In this document: positions 49,430 to 62,505 of the stretch, piece after piece
How the letters are laid out: each line of letters opens with the position of its first letter
Numbering within the stretch: the stretch's first letter is position 1
The notes under the pieces: generated by a model
Told to the model about the DNA's origin: nothing
The model's database searches: none
What the model saw: only the letters and a program-made list of their open reading frames with translations
Source: Acanthacorydalis orientalis
Lineage: Eukaryota; Arthropoda; Insecta; Megaloptera; Corydalidae
Direction of reading: 5' to 3'
Length of the DNA: 64,000 nucleotides
Assembly: GCA_034766995.1 (NCBI GenBank)
Contig: CM068313.1
Coordinates: 30,036,825-30,100,824, forward strand
Made by a program: the position numbers and the translations under genes

Positions 49430-50415
49430 GTATATTAATTTCAATTCGCAAATAAATAATGAATTCATAATAATATATTTTAAATGATTAGTATAATTTT
49501 TCTTATGATTTAATTTGTTAAGATTTATGCTATTATCAAGAGATGGTCCTCTCTATATGTCAAAAGATTTAGATAAAACGATCATTTATACAATAAATAT
49601 GCAATATTATAAATAATGAATAAAACTTACCTGAGATGGACAGATTTATAATGCATATTACTTAAGTTCACCACAAATGATTCGGAAAAATAATTATAGT
49701 ATGGTACATTTTTTTACTTATAATTATTTTTGTACATATTAATTGAAATTAAATCTACATTCCATAATCTTATATCAACTGTTAACCATTAAATCATGAA
49801 TTTAGTATTTATAAGCGATTTCATCATTAATAATTTAAATGTTTCAAAAGATTAATTAGTATTAATGTCAACAAAATTTAAAAACTGACATATCCTTATA
49901 AGGTCGCACAAATTAATGTATGCAGATATATCGTAATTCGCAATCAAAAGTATTTTAATTGCAAAATTATTATTTTTATATTACAACTAACAAAGAAAGA
50001 GTTTTAAATACAATAATTATTTAAGAAGTGAATAAAATTCAACTTATCAGTATTGTATTTTATCTAATACTTAGTATACTGTTTATTGCCTTAGGTTTGG
50101 AAGATATTTAATATTCTTTAATTTTGAACGGTTATAAGTAATATTTATATTTTTATTACATTTTTTGTTTTTATTCTTAATAAGTAATTTTTATCTGTGT
50201 ACACACAAAAAAAATACATCATTTCCATGATAATATTCGAAAAATTTTTTTGTCGAATAATTTTTAATATTTTTTTTTACTGAGTTTATATACAATGATG
50301 AACAGACTTCATTATTATATAAAAATTAAACTGAAAGAATTGTTATTAATAAAATATATTTTTTGATAGAATGCTTGCAGTTATTGCATTACATATATAT
50401 ATAAACTTCTAGATG

Positions 50416-50416
50416 A

Positions 50417-50452
<36 letters not shown>

Positions 50453-50488
50453 TGTATGTATGTATGTATGCATGTATGCATGTATGTA

Positions 50489-50553
<65 letters not shown>
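50416..50553. repeat. (TATG)n followed by (TA)n
   Basis: About 70 bp of TATG units, some changed to CATG, and then about 60 bp of pure TA. Confidence 0.95.
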
Positions 50554-50556
<3 letters not shown>

Positions 50557-50639
50557 TTATATAATTTTTTGTTTGATAACTGCAGAATGAACTGAAAAGA
50601 AATCGACAAAATATGCTAAACGATTTGAATGATTCGCAA

Positions 50640-51240
50640 ACTAATAGTCATTGTTATCACTTTAACCTTACTCAGGCATGAAAATATTTGTTCAAATCGC
50701 GTCCAGGCACCTATATTACAATTATTATTATCATCATTATTATTATATACAATTTTTTTATATTCAGAATGACTATGAATTTTTTTCAGTCTCGCCTTCT
50801 TCCAGTGGGCAGTATAAAAGTAAAACGAGATATATAAGCAGAAAGAGGTGCTCTGTCATGATCAACAATATTAAAGTTGTTAATCGAAATAAAAATTGGA
50901 AAGGTTGGACGACATTGGCTGAACTGATTGTAGATGTTTGTTGGTCGCTACAAGTTCGGTTGTGGGTTCGACGTCTATATGAGTTTTATTGAAATTTTTT
51001 GATTCATTGACCGCTTTGACGCAGCAGCAGCAACTTGATCACAATCTTTATCAATTTATTAGATCAGTAACAGCTACTGTTGCTTTCAAAGAACCGCGTC
51101 ATGATTGATTTTAACTCGTTAATAGTTTCGACTACGTAATTAAGATTTTCTGATTAGTTTGGTGCTTTGTTATATTACACTGTCTTTTTGTGAATACCTA
51201 TATATTGGTCAAGTCAACTTCAGTTGCTATGAAATTTTCT
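50640..51240. other. large low-AT noncoding block
   Basis: Six hundred bp of more even composition. It has GTCTCGCCTTCTTCCAGTGG, GTTGTGGGTTCGACGTC (weak B-box-like GGTTCGA), GACGCAGCAGCAGCAAC and GAACCGCGTCATGATTG. A 104-codon frame at 50,678-50,992 starts in Tyr/His-rich repeats and has no domain I know. Likely regulatory or an unclassified repeat. Confidence 0.3.
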
Positions 51241-51858
51241 GAAGACATCTTATCAGTAAATATAATAATAAATGTATATTTATAGGAAAATATACACGTT
51301 CATATATATGTGTGTATATATATATATATACGTATATATATTAATAAATATGTGTGTGTGTGCGCATTTGTATGATGTTTGTATGCGATTGTGTATGTAT
51401 GTGTGTCCTAGGCAGAAGATGTAATGTCTCAATGATATAAAATCGCATATACTTACATCACATATTTAAAAATTTTGAGATGTTTCAGTTTATTTATAGA
51501 AAGAATATAAAAACAAAGTGTAAAGAGAGAAAAGTATTATTAATAAACTGTACGTATGACTAGAAATCGTTGCTTAAGATTCATGAAAAGTTAAATTTGA
51601 AGACAGCTCTTTTATGAAATACTGTTAAGTTTATATCAATGTATAAATTTTCAAGGTAATTATTTTCTAGTTACTTTTAGTGAAATGAAATAAAATGTTT
51701 GAACGTTAAAAATTAATTTTAAATATTTATTTGATTATTTGATGTGTTTTATACTCTGAATGACCCTCAAACACATTGATTAATTAATTAATACGGATAT
51801 TACCTGTGATATACAATGCATTTGTAAAAAAATGATGAAATAGTAGGTCATTATTGAC

Positions 51859-51901
<43 letters not shown>
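51241..51901. other. AT-rich noncoding stretch
   Basis: (TA)n/(TG)n at 51,303-51,400 and (TA)n at 51,864-51,903. Nothing else. Confidence 0.55.
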
Positions 51902-51908
<7 letters not shown>

Positions 51909-52072
51909 GATTTTAAACTCAATCGAATATGGTTAATGTTGAAAAAAATAACGTCAAACAACTTAAAAAGTCTTTCATAGACTTAAAACGTCTAAATAAA
52001 TAGACTTTCTAAGTTGTCTGACATTATTTTTTTCAACATTAACCGTATATGACAAGTTGTAAATCCAATTTT
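51902..52072. mobile_element. foldback/hairpin MITE, about 170 bp
   Basis: The left arm (51,902-51,974) and the right arm (52,002-52,072) are imperfect reverse complements. The best part is GGTTAATGTTGAAAAAAATA on the left against the identical sequence in the complement of the right arm, with GACTT(T/A)... and AATTNGATTT also conserved. The loop is under 30 nt. It abuts a (TA)n tract on the left, so insertion at TA is likely. No coding potential. As RNA it would form a long, near-continuous stem. Confidence 0.75.
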
Positions 52073-52889
52073 GTAAATGTGACTAAAATAAGAAAACCAA
52101 TTTTTTATTTAAAAGAAATATTTGACACCATTTGATCTTATTATTGTTATACATCGATTAAGATATATATTTATTAAAATTAATATACTTATAAAAAAGT
52201 TACTTTATCCTTAAGTATATAATTGTTAAATTGTCAAAAAAACTATGTTTCATTAAAGAACCATAATTTTTAGCAGAGTCTTATACTGAAACGCTATTTA
52301 AAACATGTTTTTTTCTAAAATTCCATATGCTATTTCCAGTTCATATAGGCGATATCAAAATTATTTATTATAAGAGACTAAACGTGTTGATACTGCTGTA
52401 ATTACCATTTTAGTCAAGTATATCATGTACTATAGATAAAATATTCTATGCTTGTAAGGATTAATGTAATTATAAATTTGATTTTAGAAAAAAACTAATT
52501 TTGCAATACATTCATTGCATAAACCCATTCAAATACTATAAATTCATACGTACTATAAAAACTAATAAAACGAGTACAAAAATATTATATAATTTATTAA
52601 AAGCCATAAATCGTTTACTGCATTCAAATTAGAAAACGAATAAATTCCAGCAGGTGTAAAAAAACTTATTTGACTGTGACTAGTGTTTAATAATTTTAAT
52701 GTAATTTAAATTATGATAAGCTAAATGTTGCTACTATATGTTTTATAATTTATTGATGTTTTATTCGTTAAAGTGATAAACGATTTAACATGAATTTCAT
52801 ACTTAATTTGATTATTTTATATAACGTTCTAAAAAATCACTTTACTATTAATATCAATGCTTATATGCATATCTAACCAAGTATATGTA

Positions 52890-52928
<39 letters not shown>

Positions 52929-53820
52929 TGATTATAAACCACTTCCATACATTAATATGAAAATACTGCTCCAAAGATATTTAATTGTTTATAAAGTATA
53001 TTTATAAGGTGATATTTTAATTCAATATTCAATTATATACATTATTATCTTAAATTCACATTAATAAGATTATATAAAGCTTTGCTGGACAATGTGTATT
53101 TAATAAAATATTATTTAAATAAGTATCCTTTGATAATACTATTTAATAACTTTTTGATATTAGTTCTCTCATTTATTAACCCTTTAAATATTCTAATGTT
53201 CATATTGATCAAACATATGAAATTTTATCTATATATCTGTATTTAAATATCTACCTATCTGTATCTATATGTCTATCTAGATATCTGTATCTATCTATCA
53301 TCCATATATATATATATATATATATATATCAATTTATAAAAAGGTGGGACAATTATATAAGAAATTATTTGAAAATATATAGCAATAAAAAAATATAGAA
53401 TAGTTTAAAAAAATATTGTTTTTCTCTGTTAAAAAAATATTAAAAACTGATTGTATATATATACATACATTAAACTGATGTTATCTAAAGATATTATTTT
53501 CTTCTAAAATTTGGTCTCCCATATAAAATAAATTGTGGATAAATAAATTTGGTATATTTGTTCATAAGATTAAAAAATGGTGTTTTGATTTTATGTACTT
53601 TAAATAATAATAGATAAATGAAAATGATTTAAATTGTTTTTGAACTTTACAAAATTCATATTTTAATATTATTCTAAAACAATTCATGAATAAATAATAT
53701 GAATTAGAGAAAAATGCAATCATTACTAAATGGAAATTAATTGCTCGCATACATTAAAATGAAATATTCTTTCAAATATATCTGATAATTAGAAATGAAT
53801 GAAATCATAAAGAAATATTT
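52073..53820. other. AT-rich noncoding stretch
   Basis: (TA)n at 52,896-52,925 and 53,305-53,328, the latter after a degenerate (TATC)n/(TATCTG)n run from 53,228. No gene. Confidence 0.6.
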
Positions 53821-53824
53821 TAGA

Positions 53825-54000
53825 TACGGGCGTATTAATTAATACACAGTGGTCAAAACGCAATCACAGCCTACTGTTCCCGTATAATTTAATAATTGCT
53901 TGTCGGCGGCACGTTTGATCTTGCAAGGTGGTCACAGGTTTTTAATGATTTAAATGAGCAACAACTGTTTATGCTCATTACGTAATACGAATCGATATGC
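53825..54000. promoter_or_regulatory. candidate regulatory block
   Basis: Low-AT island with GGGCGTATTAATTAATACAC, AGTGGTCAAAACGCAATCAC, ATTGCTTGTCGGCGGCACG and GCTCATTACGTAATACGAAT. The TATTAATTAATA palindrome and TTACGTAA are typical homeodomain and bZIP palindromes. Role is inferred. Confidence 0.35.
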
Positions 54001-54137
54001 TATATTAATTATATTTTTTCTTGTATGTTGTATGATTTAAGTTTTCTCTTAATGTTTTTTTTTATTCAATAAAAATATAGAATAATATTCAGAACTTGAA
54101 ACAAAGTTTTTTTTTGTTGAAGAAGTGTTAAAAAGTG

Positions 54138-54170
<33 letters not shown>

Positions 54171-54187
54171 ATACATATATATATATA

Positions 54188-54278
<91 letters not shown>
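54138..54278. repeat. long (TA)n microsatellite with GCATATA breaks
   Basis: About 140 bp of TA with TGTATGTATATACATA and two TGCATA units. Confidence 0.95.
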
Positions 54279-54282
<4 letters not shown>

Positions 54283-55723
54283 GAATGTATTATAATTTTC
54301 TAAAACAAAAGTTTATAATGAGTAATCATAAATTACTTGGATAAATTTTAAAATGAAATATTGAACTGATACTCATCGTAAAATTGACAGTTTTAACTAT
54401 ACCAAGAATTGAATTGAAACCAATGAATTTCTCAGAATTGGATTATAATTAGAACATTAAATAAGGAAGCAATGTATAAGAAGCAGTCAACCCAAAATAA
54501 AAATATTAATGCAATATTAATTGTTTTATTAATACTAGCAATCTATATTATTTATTTATCAATTATAAAAGATTTAATTAATATTTATAACAATAGATTT
54601 ATGATATTTCATTGAAGTGATTTTTTTTAAGTAATTACGTTAACATTTGGAGTGTAATAAAAAATATTTTGAATTTTATTATATTATTGTTTCTTGAATA
54701 CTTTATATTTTTATAACATCACATAACTATCAAATAAAAATACATGCATATATAGAATAACCTCTTAAACAATTTGGGGCGTATGTTTAACTATTATTAA
54801 TTTTTACAGTAGGATTTACAGTCGAATGTTTGCAATTCTTTAAATAATGTTTCCTTTCACTAGTATGCATATGAAAACAAAGCATGTATCATTTATTAGA
54901 ATATCAAGTTTAATGTACATTTGTACAACCACACTTTTCAGTGATAAGAGATTACAATAAAGATAATTAAACTATTCACTATTAATAACTGACAAATAAT
55001 TTCTGTAAATTTATTTCAAAGATAAAAAAAATGAATCAGACTTATTTATGCTATAGTAAACATATATCATCTATAGTTATAATTTCTATAAAAATATTAA
55101 ATTGTCTATCTTATATTAAAAATAACTCTAACATACCAATGAAATTACATCTTCTACCAAGTAGCGTGTTTAAATGTGTCGTGCAGACATTTTCCAATTG
55201 ACCTCGATGATTTTTAAATGTCGATTCACAAAGATAGTTTTTTTTATTTAATATGAATATTCCTGAGAGAATAAATGAGACCAAGAGAGAGTTTAATATG
55301 TGGTTACGTTGCTCAGTGTATATTTTAATAATTAGTTTTTTACATAAAATTCAATGAAGGACAAAAAGTTGCTAGCAGCATTTAAATAAATACGATTTAT
55401 CAACGATAATATCGACTAGATGAAGAAAAGGCACGAACGTGTTAAACTGGTGATATTTACATGCATCAGTTCATTATTTTTTATTAGAAAAAGGATGGTA
55501 TTATGTTTGATTATCTGTCGATTATTACGTGCTTGGGTAAGTGTTCGCGTGACTTAAACAACACACATGAAAATTATAAGTATCTTAGATATAAAGGTTT
55601 AATATAACCAATAATCCCGACAATTTCGAATGTTTATCCTCATCACGGCTTAGTTTTTGATCATTATTACTTTTTTAAGATACGGGTCGAATATTTTTTT
55701 TTATAAAAATATTTCATGTTGAA

Positions 55724-55781
<58 letters not shown>

Positions 55782-57400
55782 AATGTGTGTAATGAATAAT
55801 GTCTGAGAATTTTAACCTGTTTTCAGAATAATCGTGGTATAGCTGAAGTTTTTATCAATTATGAAATTATATTAAAACTTGCATTTTATCTTAGATCATT
55901 GTTAAAAAATAGAATTTTTATCATTTTAGTTAAGCTATGCTTTGCAACAAAAAGAAAATAATTTGTAATATCACAAAAATATATAAATATATTTTATTCA
56001 AATTAAGTATAAATGAATAACTTATATTAATACGGATATAATTTGAAATAAAAGTTTAAAATTTTATTTAATTTATAATATTTACTATAAAAATCATTTC
56101 ATAAATCTTACTTTATAAAATATGAATATAATATATAATGTATGAATACACTTTGATAAAAACATAATACTTCTGAAAATAATTTTATTATATTATGAAT
56201 AAATGACAGATAAATAATAATATTTACTATTAATGAGTCAATATATCCCATGTAATAAAAATAAACATTATTATTTTTCAATGAATGATTTTATGCTAGA
56301 AATTAAATAACTGAAATTATCTAAGCTACTAACATTTTATATTTATAGAAAACACAGATAAAATGAAATTAACGAATATTGTTTATTAACTAAATATAGA
56401 TCTATATTTTGTTCTGATATGTTTACTAAATTTTTTATTATAATTTATATCAGTGTCTTTATTAAAAAAAATAGAAATATAAATCAAACATATCGTTATA
56501 ATTTATATCATTTTTTCATTTCTTTACTATACCATTACTATACCATTTTACTAATTTACTTATTTTTGTTTAATATATATAAATACAACTAACAATCAAG
56601 TAATTTATGCTCGTATACAGTATTAGATAAGAAATTATACATAAATAGAGAATTAATTTAGTATTCCTTGGATATTACAATACTTAATATTGATAATATG
56701 CAAATTATTTACTATTTTTTATTAAATTTATTTTCAAATATATATAGTTTGTTATTCAATTATATAATAAATAAGGTATGAAAAGACAATCATTGAATGA
56801 AAAAGAATACATATTTCCGTAGTAATAACATCTAAAAAAATTAAATTATTTCCTAAAAAAATATTACCTATTAAAATAAAAATAATAATATCTTAAAAGT
56901 GAAATTTTAACTTTTAGTCTCTTAAGAAAAAATAGATATTTAAAAAAAACTATAATGTTAAGTATTAAGTAACTAAATTGTACTTAGAGTCTGTGACTGA
57001 ATTTTAAGTATATTCCCTAATATCTTATCAAGATATTTATTTTTTAAACATTTTTATTAAACAAATATTAGGATTATTTCGTTTAATATTAAGTTATTTT
57101 TAAATTCATTTTTGATTTCTCATAATATATTTACTTAAAAAAACATAAAGCAATAATCAAATTTTAGTTTTCTTAATAAATAAAGCTTAAAACTCTTATT
57201 TTCAAGCAAATAATTAGTGAATGAAATTATTTTTAATTCTTTAATTATTAAAAAGAATCGAAAGTTTATACGTAAATATTGTTTTTATGTTTCCTTACAA
57301 TCGGATTAACTTTTTTCTAATTTATCCGTTACTAAATATTCACATAATGCATTTGTATGAATGCATGTACACTATATAATTTAACGAATTGTATGGATGT
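54279..57400. other. AT-rich noncoding stretch
   Basis: (CA)n(TA)n at 55,722-55,780. Weakly less AT-rich between 55,140 and 55,640. No gene or element recognised. Confidence 0.6.
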
Positions 57401-57469
57401 GTGTGTTACGCGGCGTTCAGAGCATTGGTGTTGTTTGAAATTATTGCAAGTCAGTGTTGTCCTATTATT

Positions 57470-57665
57470 CGTCTAGTTGATTAACAACACAGCGGGAAGC
57501 GCGTTCGCAGCAGCGCGCCGGTTCGAGAATCGAACCGTCGACCCACCTGACCTATTCTCTATGCCCATTACTTGCATGGTCACACACCGACCATGTTACA
57601 CACCAACCAGCCTTCGGCTAATCGCTTTTATAACGAGAAATTTTTCAACAGTTTTTCAATAGCTT
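57470..57665 (+). repeat. tRNA-derived SINE-like sequence, plus strand
   Basis: GC-rich head in AT-rich DNA. It reads ACACAGCGGGAAGCGCGTTC, resembling a tRNA A-box/D-arm (consensus GGCGCAGCGG-A-GCGCG), then CAGCAGCGCGCCGGTTCGA, with a B-box GGTTCGAGAAT at 57,520-57,530 lying in a short palindrome GGTTCGAGAATCGAACC. The following 120 bp (ACCTGACC...CCAGCC) are also low-AT and could be the SINE body. Frame 57,477-57,662 through it is not a gene. Confidence 0.5.
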
Positions 57666-58103
57666 CTGGACAGAATTAATAGCCATCGAATATTAAATAT
57701 CGTCTTTAAGAAGTTGTATTATATAATTTATTTTTTATTATGATGTCGATACATAGTTTTGCTATTACTATTTTTAATTATATTAATTTAATGAATAAAT
57801 CATTCGTTTTAAACTAAATCTGTAATTTGATTTTTATAAAATTTGATTTGTAAACAAAAACACAAAATCAGTTCTTAATAATTAAGATTTATTTTTTGTT
57901 TCATTTTGAAGGAAAAAAGATAAAAAATGTACACGAAACCTTATGAAATTTATTTATAAAACTCCGGTTTAGATAAATGTAAATATATTTCAAAGAATGG
58001 AAAATTTCAAATAATGGTTTAATATATGTGCTCTAAATTAACATTTCATATTTTTATTATATATGATAATTTTAAAAATTAACAACAATTTTTAAAAAGT
58101 GCC
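57666..58103. other. AT-rich noncoding stretch
   Basis: Nothing recognised. Confidence 0.5.
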
Positions 58104-58144
<41 letters not shown>

Positions 58145-58162
58145 CGTGTGTGTGTGTGTGTA
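58104..58162. repeat. (TA)n(TG)n microsatellite
   Basis: TA run then TGTGTGTGTGTGCGTGTG ending at the left end of the adjacent MITE. Confidence 0.95.
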
Positions 58163-58349
58163 TAGGATAATTCAATTTAGGCTTTCACATGGAAGTATTA
58201 AAAGAGTGCACAGGGGTTAAGAAAAGTCATATTATTTTTTATTTAATATCTTAGTTCAATTCAATATTAAAATACAATTGAATTAAAATACCAAACAGGG
58301 GATAGCGTTTTTTTTTAATACTTTCGCATGGAAGTCTAATTTGAATCAC

Positions 58350-58354
<5 letters not shown>
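58163..58354. mobile_element. MITE with imperfect terminal inverted repeats, about 190 bp
   Basis: The left part AGGATAATTCAATTTAGGC and the complement of the right part AGGTGATTCAAATTAGAC align, followed on both sides by ...AAGTATTAAAA and an ACAGGGG / ATCCCC segment. Both termini abut TA within simple repeats. A short palindromic core, CTTTC(A/G)CATGGAAGT, occurs near each end. No coding capacity. TA flanks suggest a Tc1/mariner-type derivative. Confidence 0.65.
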
Positions 58355-58397
<43 letters not shown>

Positions 58398-60589
58398 ATT
58401 ATATTATTGTGAATATAGATAAAATATCATATTAATTTTATGTATTAAATTAAAAGAATTTTTACAATAGGACATCCTATAAAAATAACATTATTCTTAT
58501 AAAAAAAATTGTTGCGAATTATATCATGAAAAAGACTTTTCTAAAAGAAATGACTTTTCAGTTAAAAATATATCTTTTTAAAATTAATATTTAATAAATA
58601 TTTATCTCTACAACATTTTAGATTTTTCTGATATAACATAATTAATTTAACCGAATTGCAAATGATTTGATAAATATTTATAACACGTTAATGACATATC
58701 GACATTATCTAAATACATACTTTTATAGATCATATGTTTTATAAACCAGTACAAAAATATATTGAAGGTTTAAATTAAAATATCTACAGAAGTAAAAAAG
58801 TAAGTTTTCCTCTATGTCTTCGTTAATTTGATTTATCAAAATATTTGGCAGCATTTATATATATATATATATACATGCATCTATATGTATAAATCGTACA
58901 ATTTGCACATATTTACACGTGTACTTTTATATGCCTTTTCGTATGTAATATTGACAGTTTTGAAATGCAATTAAAAACATTGATGCTAATGATTTTTCAA
59001 ATATACCTGTTATTTATGTGTATATATATATATATAGCTTTCATTTGTACTGGAGTTCATTGTCAAATTAATATTATTGAGGAACTATTTACAATTTTAA
59101 ACAAAAGATAATTAACATTGCAAAAATCTGTATCTCACTCTATCTTAGTAAATATAAATAAAGTAACGATTTATAATAATAACATAGACGTTCTTTCTTT
59201 GAGATGATGTTAATTAAAAACAGCTTTTATAAAAAAAACTTTGAATAAAAGAGACTCTTTCATGTTCAGTGACTAAATTAATAGATGAAATTATTAAAGA
59301 AATGTAATAAATAGAATGTAAAGAATAATGTTTGTAATCAAAATTCACTATTAATGTACGCAATAAAAAGATGTATATATTATGTAATTTAATATAATTA
59401 AATTATGTACCTATTACGCGATACTTAATTTTTCGAATCATTATAGTGGCATATATGAAAAAGCTGGTAGACGTGTCGACTACAATTCGTAGTCGAGTTT
59501 TTGGAATCCTTTTATATAAACGATCAAGTTTTTCGTTATTTATATTTATATATTTTCCAATTAACTTTTTGTTGAAAAGAAAAAAACATGTACAAAACAA
59601 GCATCCAGTAATCATGTTGAAAAGAAATATCTACACAAGATAATTTTAATTTTCGATTCACGAATTATCGCGGAAGTAATTTTAATCTTAATCTGTATAA
59701 ACAATACATGACCATGCATACACTATTAGAATTAAATAAAACTGCGGGAGTTCAAATTCATAAATTACATTAGCTATGTGTTTGGACTACTTACTTGAAG
59801 AGCACTTCTAGGCAATACGATTAAAAAACGTACACAAAACAAAATCATTTTTGAAGGCATGTTGTTATATTATGAAAGGGCAGCATTATGATTAGGTTCG
59901 GATGGTTATATGGGTAGAAAAAGTGAATACAAGCATCTTAAAATAAGGTGGCGAAAGGTTAGACTTATCTTGCAGGTACTACTTTTACAGTGACGGAGAT
60001 TAAAAATTTTTAGATACATTTTTTATATATATATATAGATACGTACACACATTTATAAATACATATATTCGATAACTAAATTTTGTATTAATATTTATTT
60101 CAAATAAAAGTATTTTTGCTTGATAACATAATCCCTGAAATAAAATTATTTGTTTCAAACTACCGAGTAATAATATAATATCAGGAAACAGTAATAAAGC
60201 TTTTATTACATATGAACGCCGAATCTTTAATTTCTAATAATGGTGTTCTTAATGAACTCTTAATACACACTAATTTAAACGAAACATTTTTTTTTGTAAT
60301 AATTTAGTCTTATTTTAATCCTAATTATTAGAATAAAATATATATTTAATACAAAAAATTACAGTTTTTAAATTATATTTTAGACAAATAAAACTCAAAT
60401 TTATAAACTATTTGTTTATTTATAAAACAGTAAATAATAATATATTCTAATATTTTATGTAAATGTTTTTTTATTCTATTAGTTAAATTAAATCAGAGAC
60501 CGTTTCATTTCTTTTGAAAATCATAATGACAAATATATTGGCTGAGTAACTATATTTTTTTTTATAAAATAATATTTTAATAAATGTAG
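58355..60589. other. AT-rich noncoding stretch with minor islands
   Basis: (TA)n at 58,353-58,395 and 58,859-58,875. Slightly less AT-rich patches at 59,440-59,510 and 59,755-60,000 (AGGTGGCGAAAGG). Opposite-strand frames at 59.40-59.64 kb overlap each other and match nothing known. Confidence 0.5.
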
Positions 60590-60790
60590 GTATCTACGTT
60601 ACTGAGCATATGCTTAGTCAGTGAGCAAGAGGCCGATGCTCCTCAGTCAGTAGTCTGATACAATAATTAATCATTCGCTAACAATTGATTGAAAATTAAT
60701 CAAAAGTGTAACGAGACAGGTGATTGGTAATAATTGTTCACACTATTCAAAAACCTCGGTCGAATCTACATCAAGAAGAAGTGCCTTCTA
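60590..60790. promoter_or_regulatory. candidate regulatory block with clustered homeodomain sites
   Basis: Low-AT island (AAGAGGCCGATGCTCCTCAG) followed by dense homeodomain-like cores: AATTAATCATTCG, CAATTGATTG, AATTAATCAA, GGTGATTGGTAATAATTG. TTGATT (60,685-60,690) and AATCAA (60,698-60,703) form an inverted pair; TGATTGAT/TGATTGG is Exd/Pbx-like. Enhancer function is inference. Confidence 0.4.
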
Positions 60791-62014
60791 CAACAACTTG
60801 GTCTTTTTTGTATAAAATATACTACAAACACATTCACGTGTACATATATATACACACAATTGAGTAAGTGTATGTGTAGTTATAAGTTTAAAAAAAACTA
60901 ATTTAGTATAAAGTATGCATACATATACACTTACATTACCAATACAAATAAGCTTGTAGCTAAAAACTTTTGTGCTCAAATATTATGTGAATAGACGCAG
61001 AGTAGTCGGATCATTTATTCTTCTTGATAGTCATTTAAAGCGGTTATTCGCTATGATTAGAATTTTCAATTTTGTCGTTAACGAAAACTGACGGCGTCTT
61101 TTAACGGAAAAATGGAAAATTGAAATTTCGTAAACGTTTAACGAAATGAATACGAAGATTGATTGATGATTCGCGGAAAAATAGTATTATTCAATGTTTT
61201 ATATCTTTTTGTCGACTTTATATTTTTCAAAGCAATTTTGTAATTTTTCATTTTCCTTTATGTATGTACATGCAAATGCTTGAAAAATTTCTAATTTTGA
61301 TACACACATATGTGAGTATGTAAAAATTATTTTTTTTTAAAAAACTAATTGATTTTCAATGTAAACACTTGATAATCACAACGTTACAATTTATTTTTAA
61401 AATTCTACTTGCTTTATACTAACTAATTAATACTGAAAATATAAATGAATGTTTAGTAATTAAATTTTTTTCATTACAACTGATATATTTTATATGTAAT
61501 GTTTGTGTTTATTCATGTACCATTAATATATTAAGTTACTTGCGAAATTTTTTTTAACTAAAATTTAATTTGTAACTTCGCAGTTAAAATTTAATTACTT
61601 TGTTCATGAACATTATATTAGTAAAAGTACAATATCAAATATAGTTTACTAGTATACATGGCTGAATATTATATTACAAACGAATGAAAGTAATTTATTT
61701 ATCAAGGTTTATTTGTAATCTTAAAATTAGTCATCATATTTACATTAACATATATTTTGATTGCTTATATTGCATACAATTTAAAATTGAATTGAAAGTA
61801 CGTATTCTTCGTTTTTTTTATATATAAATTGTGTTATTTAAGATTAATAGATAATGTGATTAAGCATCTGCATTATGTTTATTAACTCCTATTATAACAA
61901 ACAATTATCAGACTGTTAAACGTTTGTAAGCTGAGATATATTTTTAATAAATAAATGATATATTACAAAACAAAAAAGTTTTTAATATAATAAAAATTAC
62001 AGTAGGAATATAGG

Positions 62015-62054
<40 letters not shown>

Positions 62055-62505
62055 TAACAAGTTGTTATATTTGTTTAATAAGCTAACAGTTGCAGATAAA
62101 TGGTTTAAATTATTAATTCTTAAAGATCTCAATTTATTATTTAACAAAATCAAGAAAATTACTGTATTAATAATATTGATGAAATACGAATGCTTTTTCA
62201 TTGCGAATAAAGTTTAAATCTGAATTAAAGATATGGAAGAATTAAAAAATTTAATTATAATGAAATAATTTAAAAATGGATAAAGATGACATTAATTATA
62301 TATTATTTTGATAATAAGTTCTATATGAAGTGCTATTATTATATAAATATAGTAGATATTAGATTTTCTTTTTAAAGTATGAATACAGTTACAAATTACC
62401 TATTCATTATATATGTAGATGTACTGTACAATCATATATAATAAATCTAAAGTATAAAAAAGCTGTAATAGAAAAAAGAACTGTTTATGATATTGCAAAT
62501 AAACT
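60791..62505. other. AT-rich noncoding stretch
   Basis: A patch at 60,990-61,175 repeats AACGAAA-type motifs (GTTAACGAAAAC, TTTAACGGAAAA, GTTTAACGAAAT) and has an imperfect inverted pair around TTTCAATTTT. (TA)n at 62,021-62,052. No gene. Confidence 0.5.

Larger units (their letters stand above)
46761..50415. other. AT-rich noncoding stretch rich in microsatellites
   Basis: No gene. An 87-codon frame at 47,251-47,514 is Lys/Ile-rich without recognised domain. Repeats at 48,005-48,062, 49,290-49,342 and 49,398-49,432 in addition to those listed separately. Confidence 0.55.

Noticed and set aside
57477..57662. 61-codon frame across the 57.5-kb island
   Set aside because: It crosses the tRNA-like A and B boxes and is better explained as a SINE.
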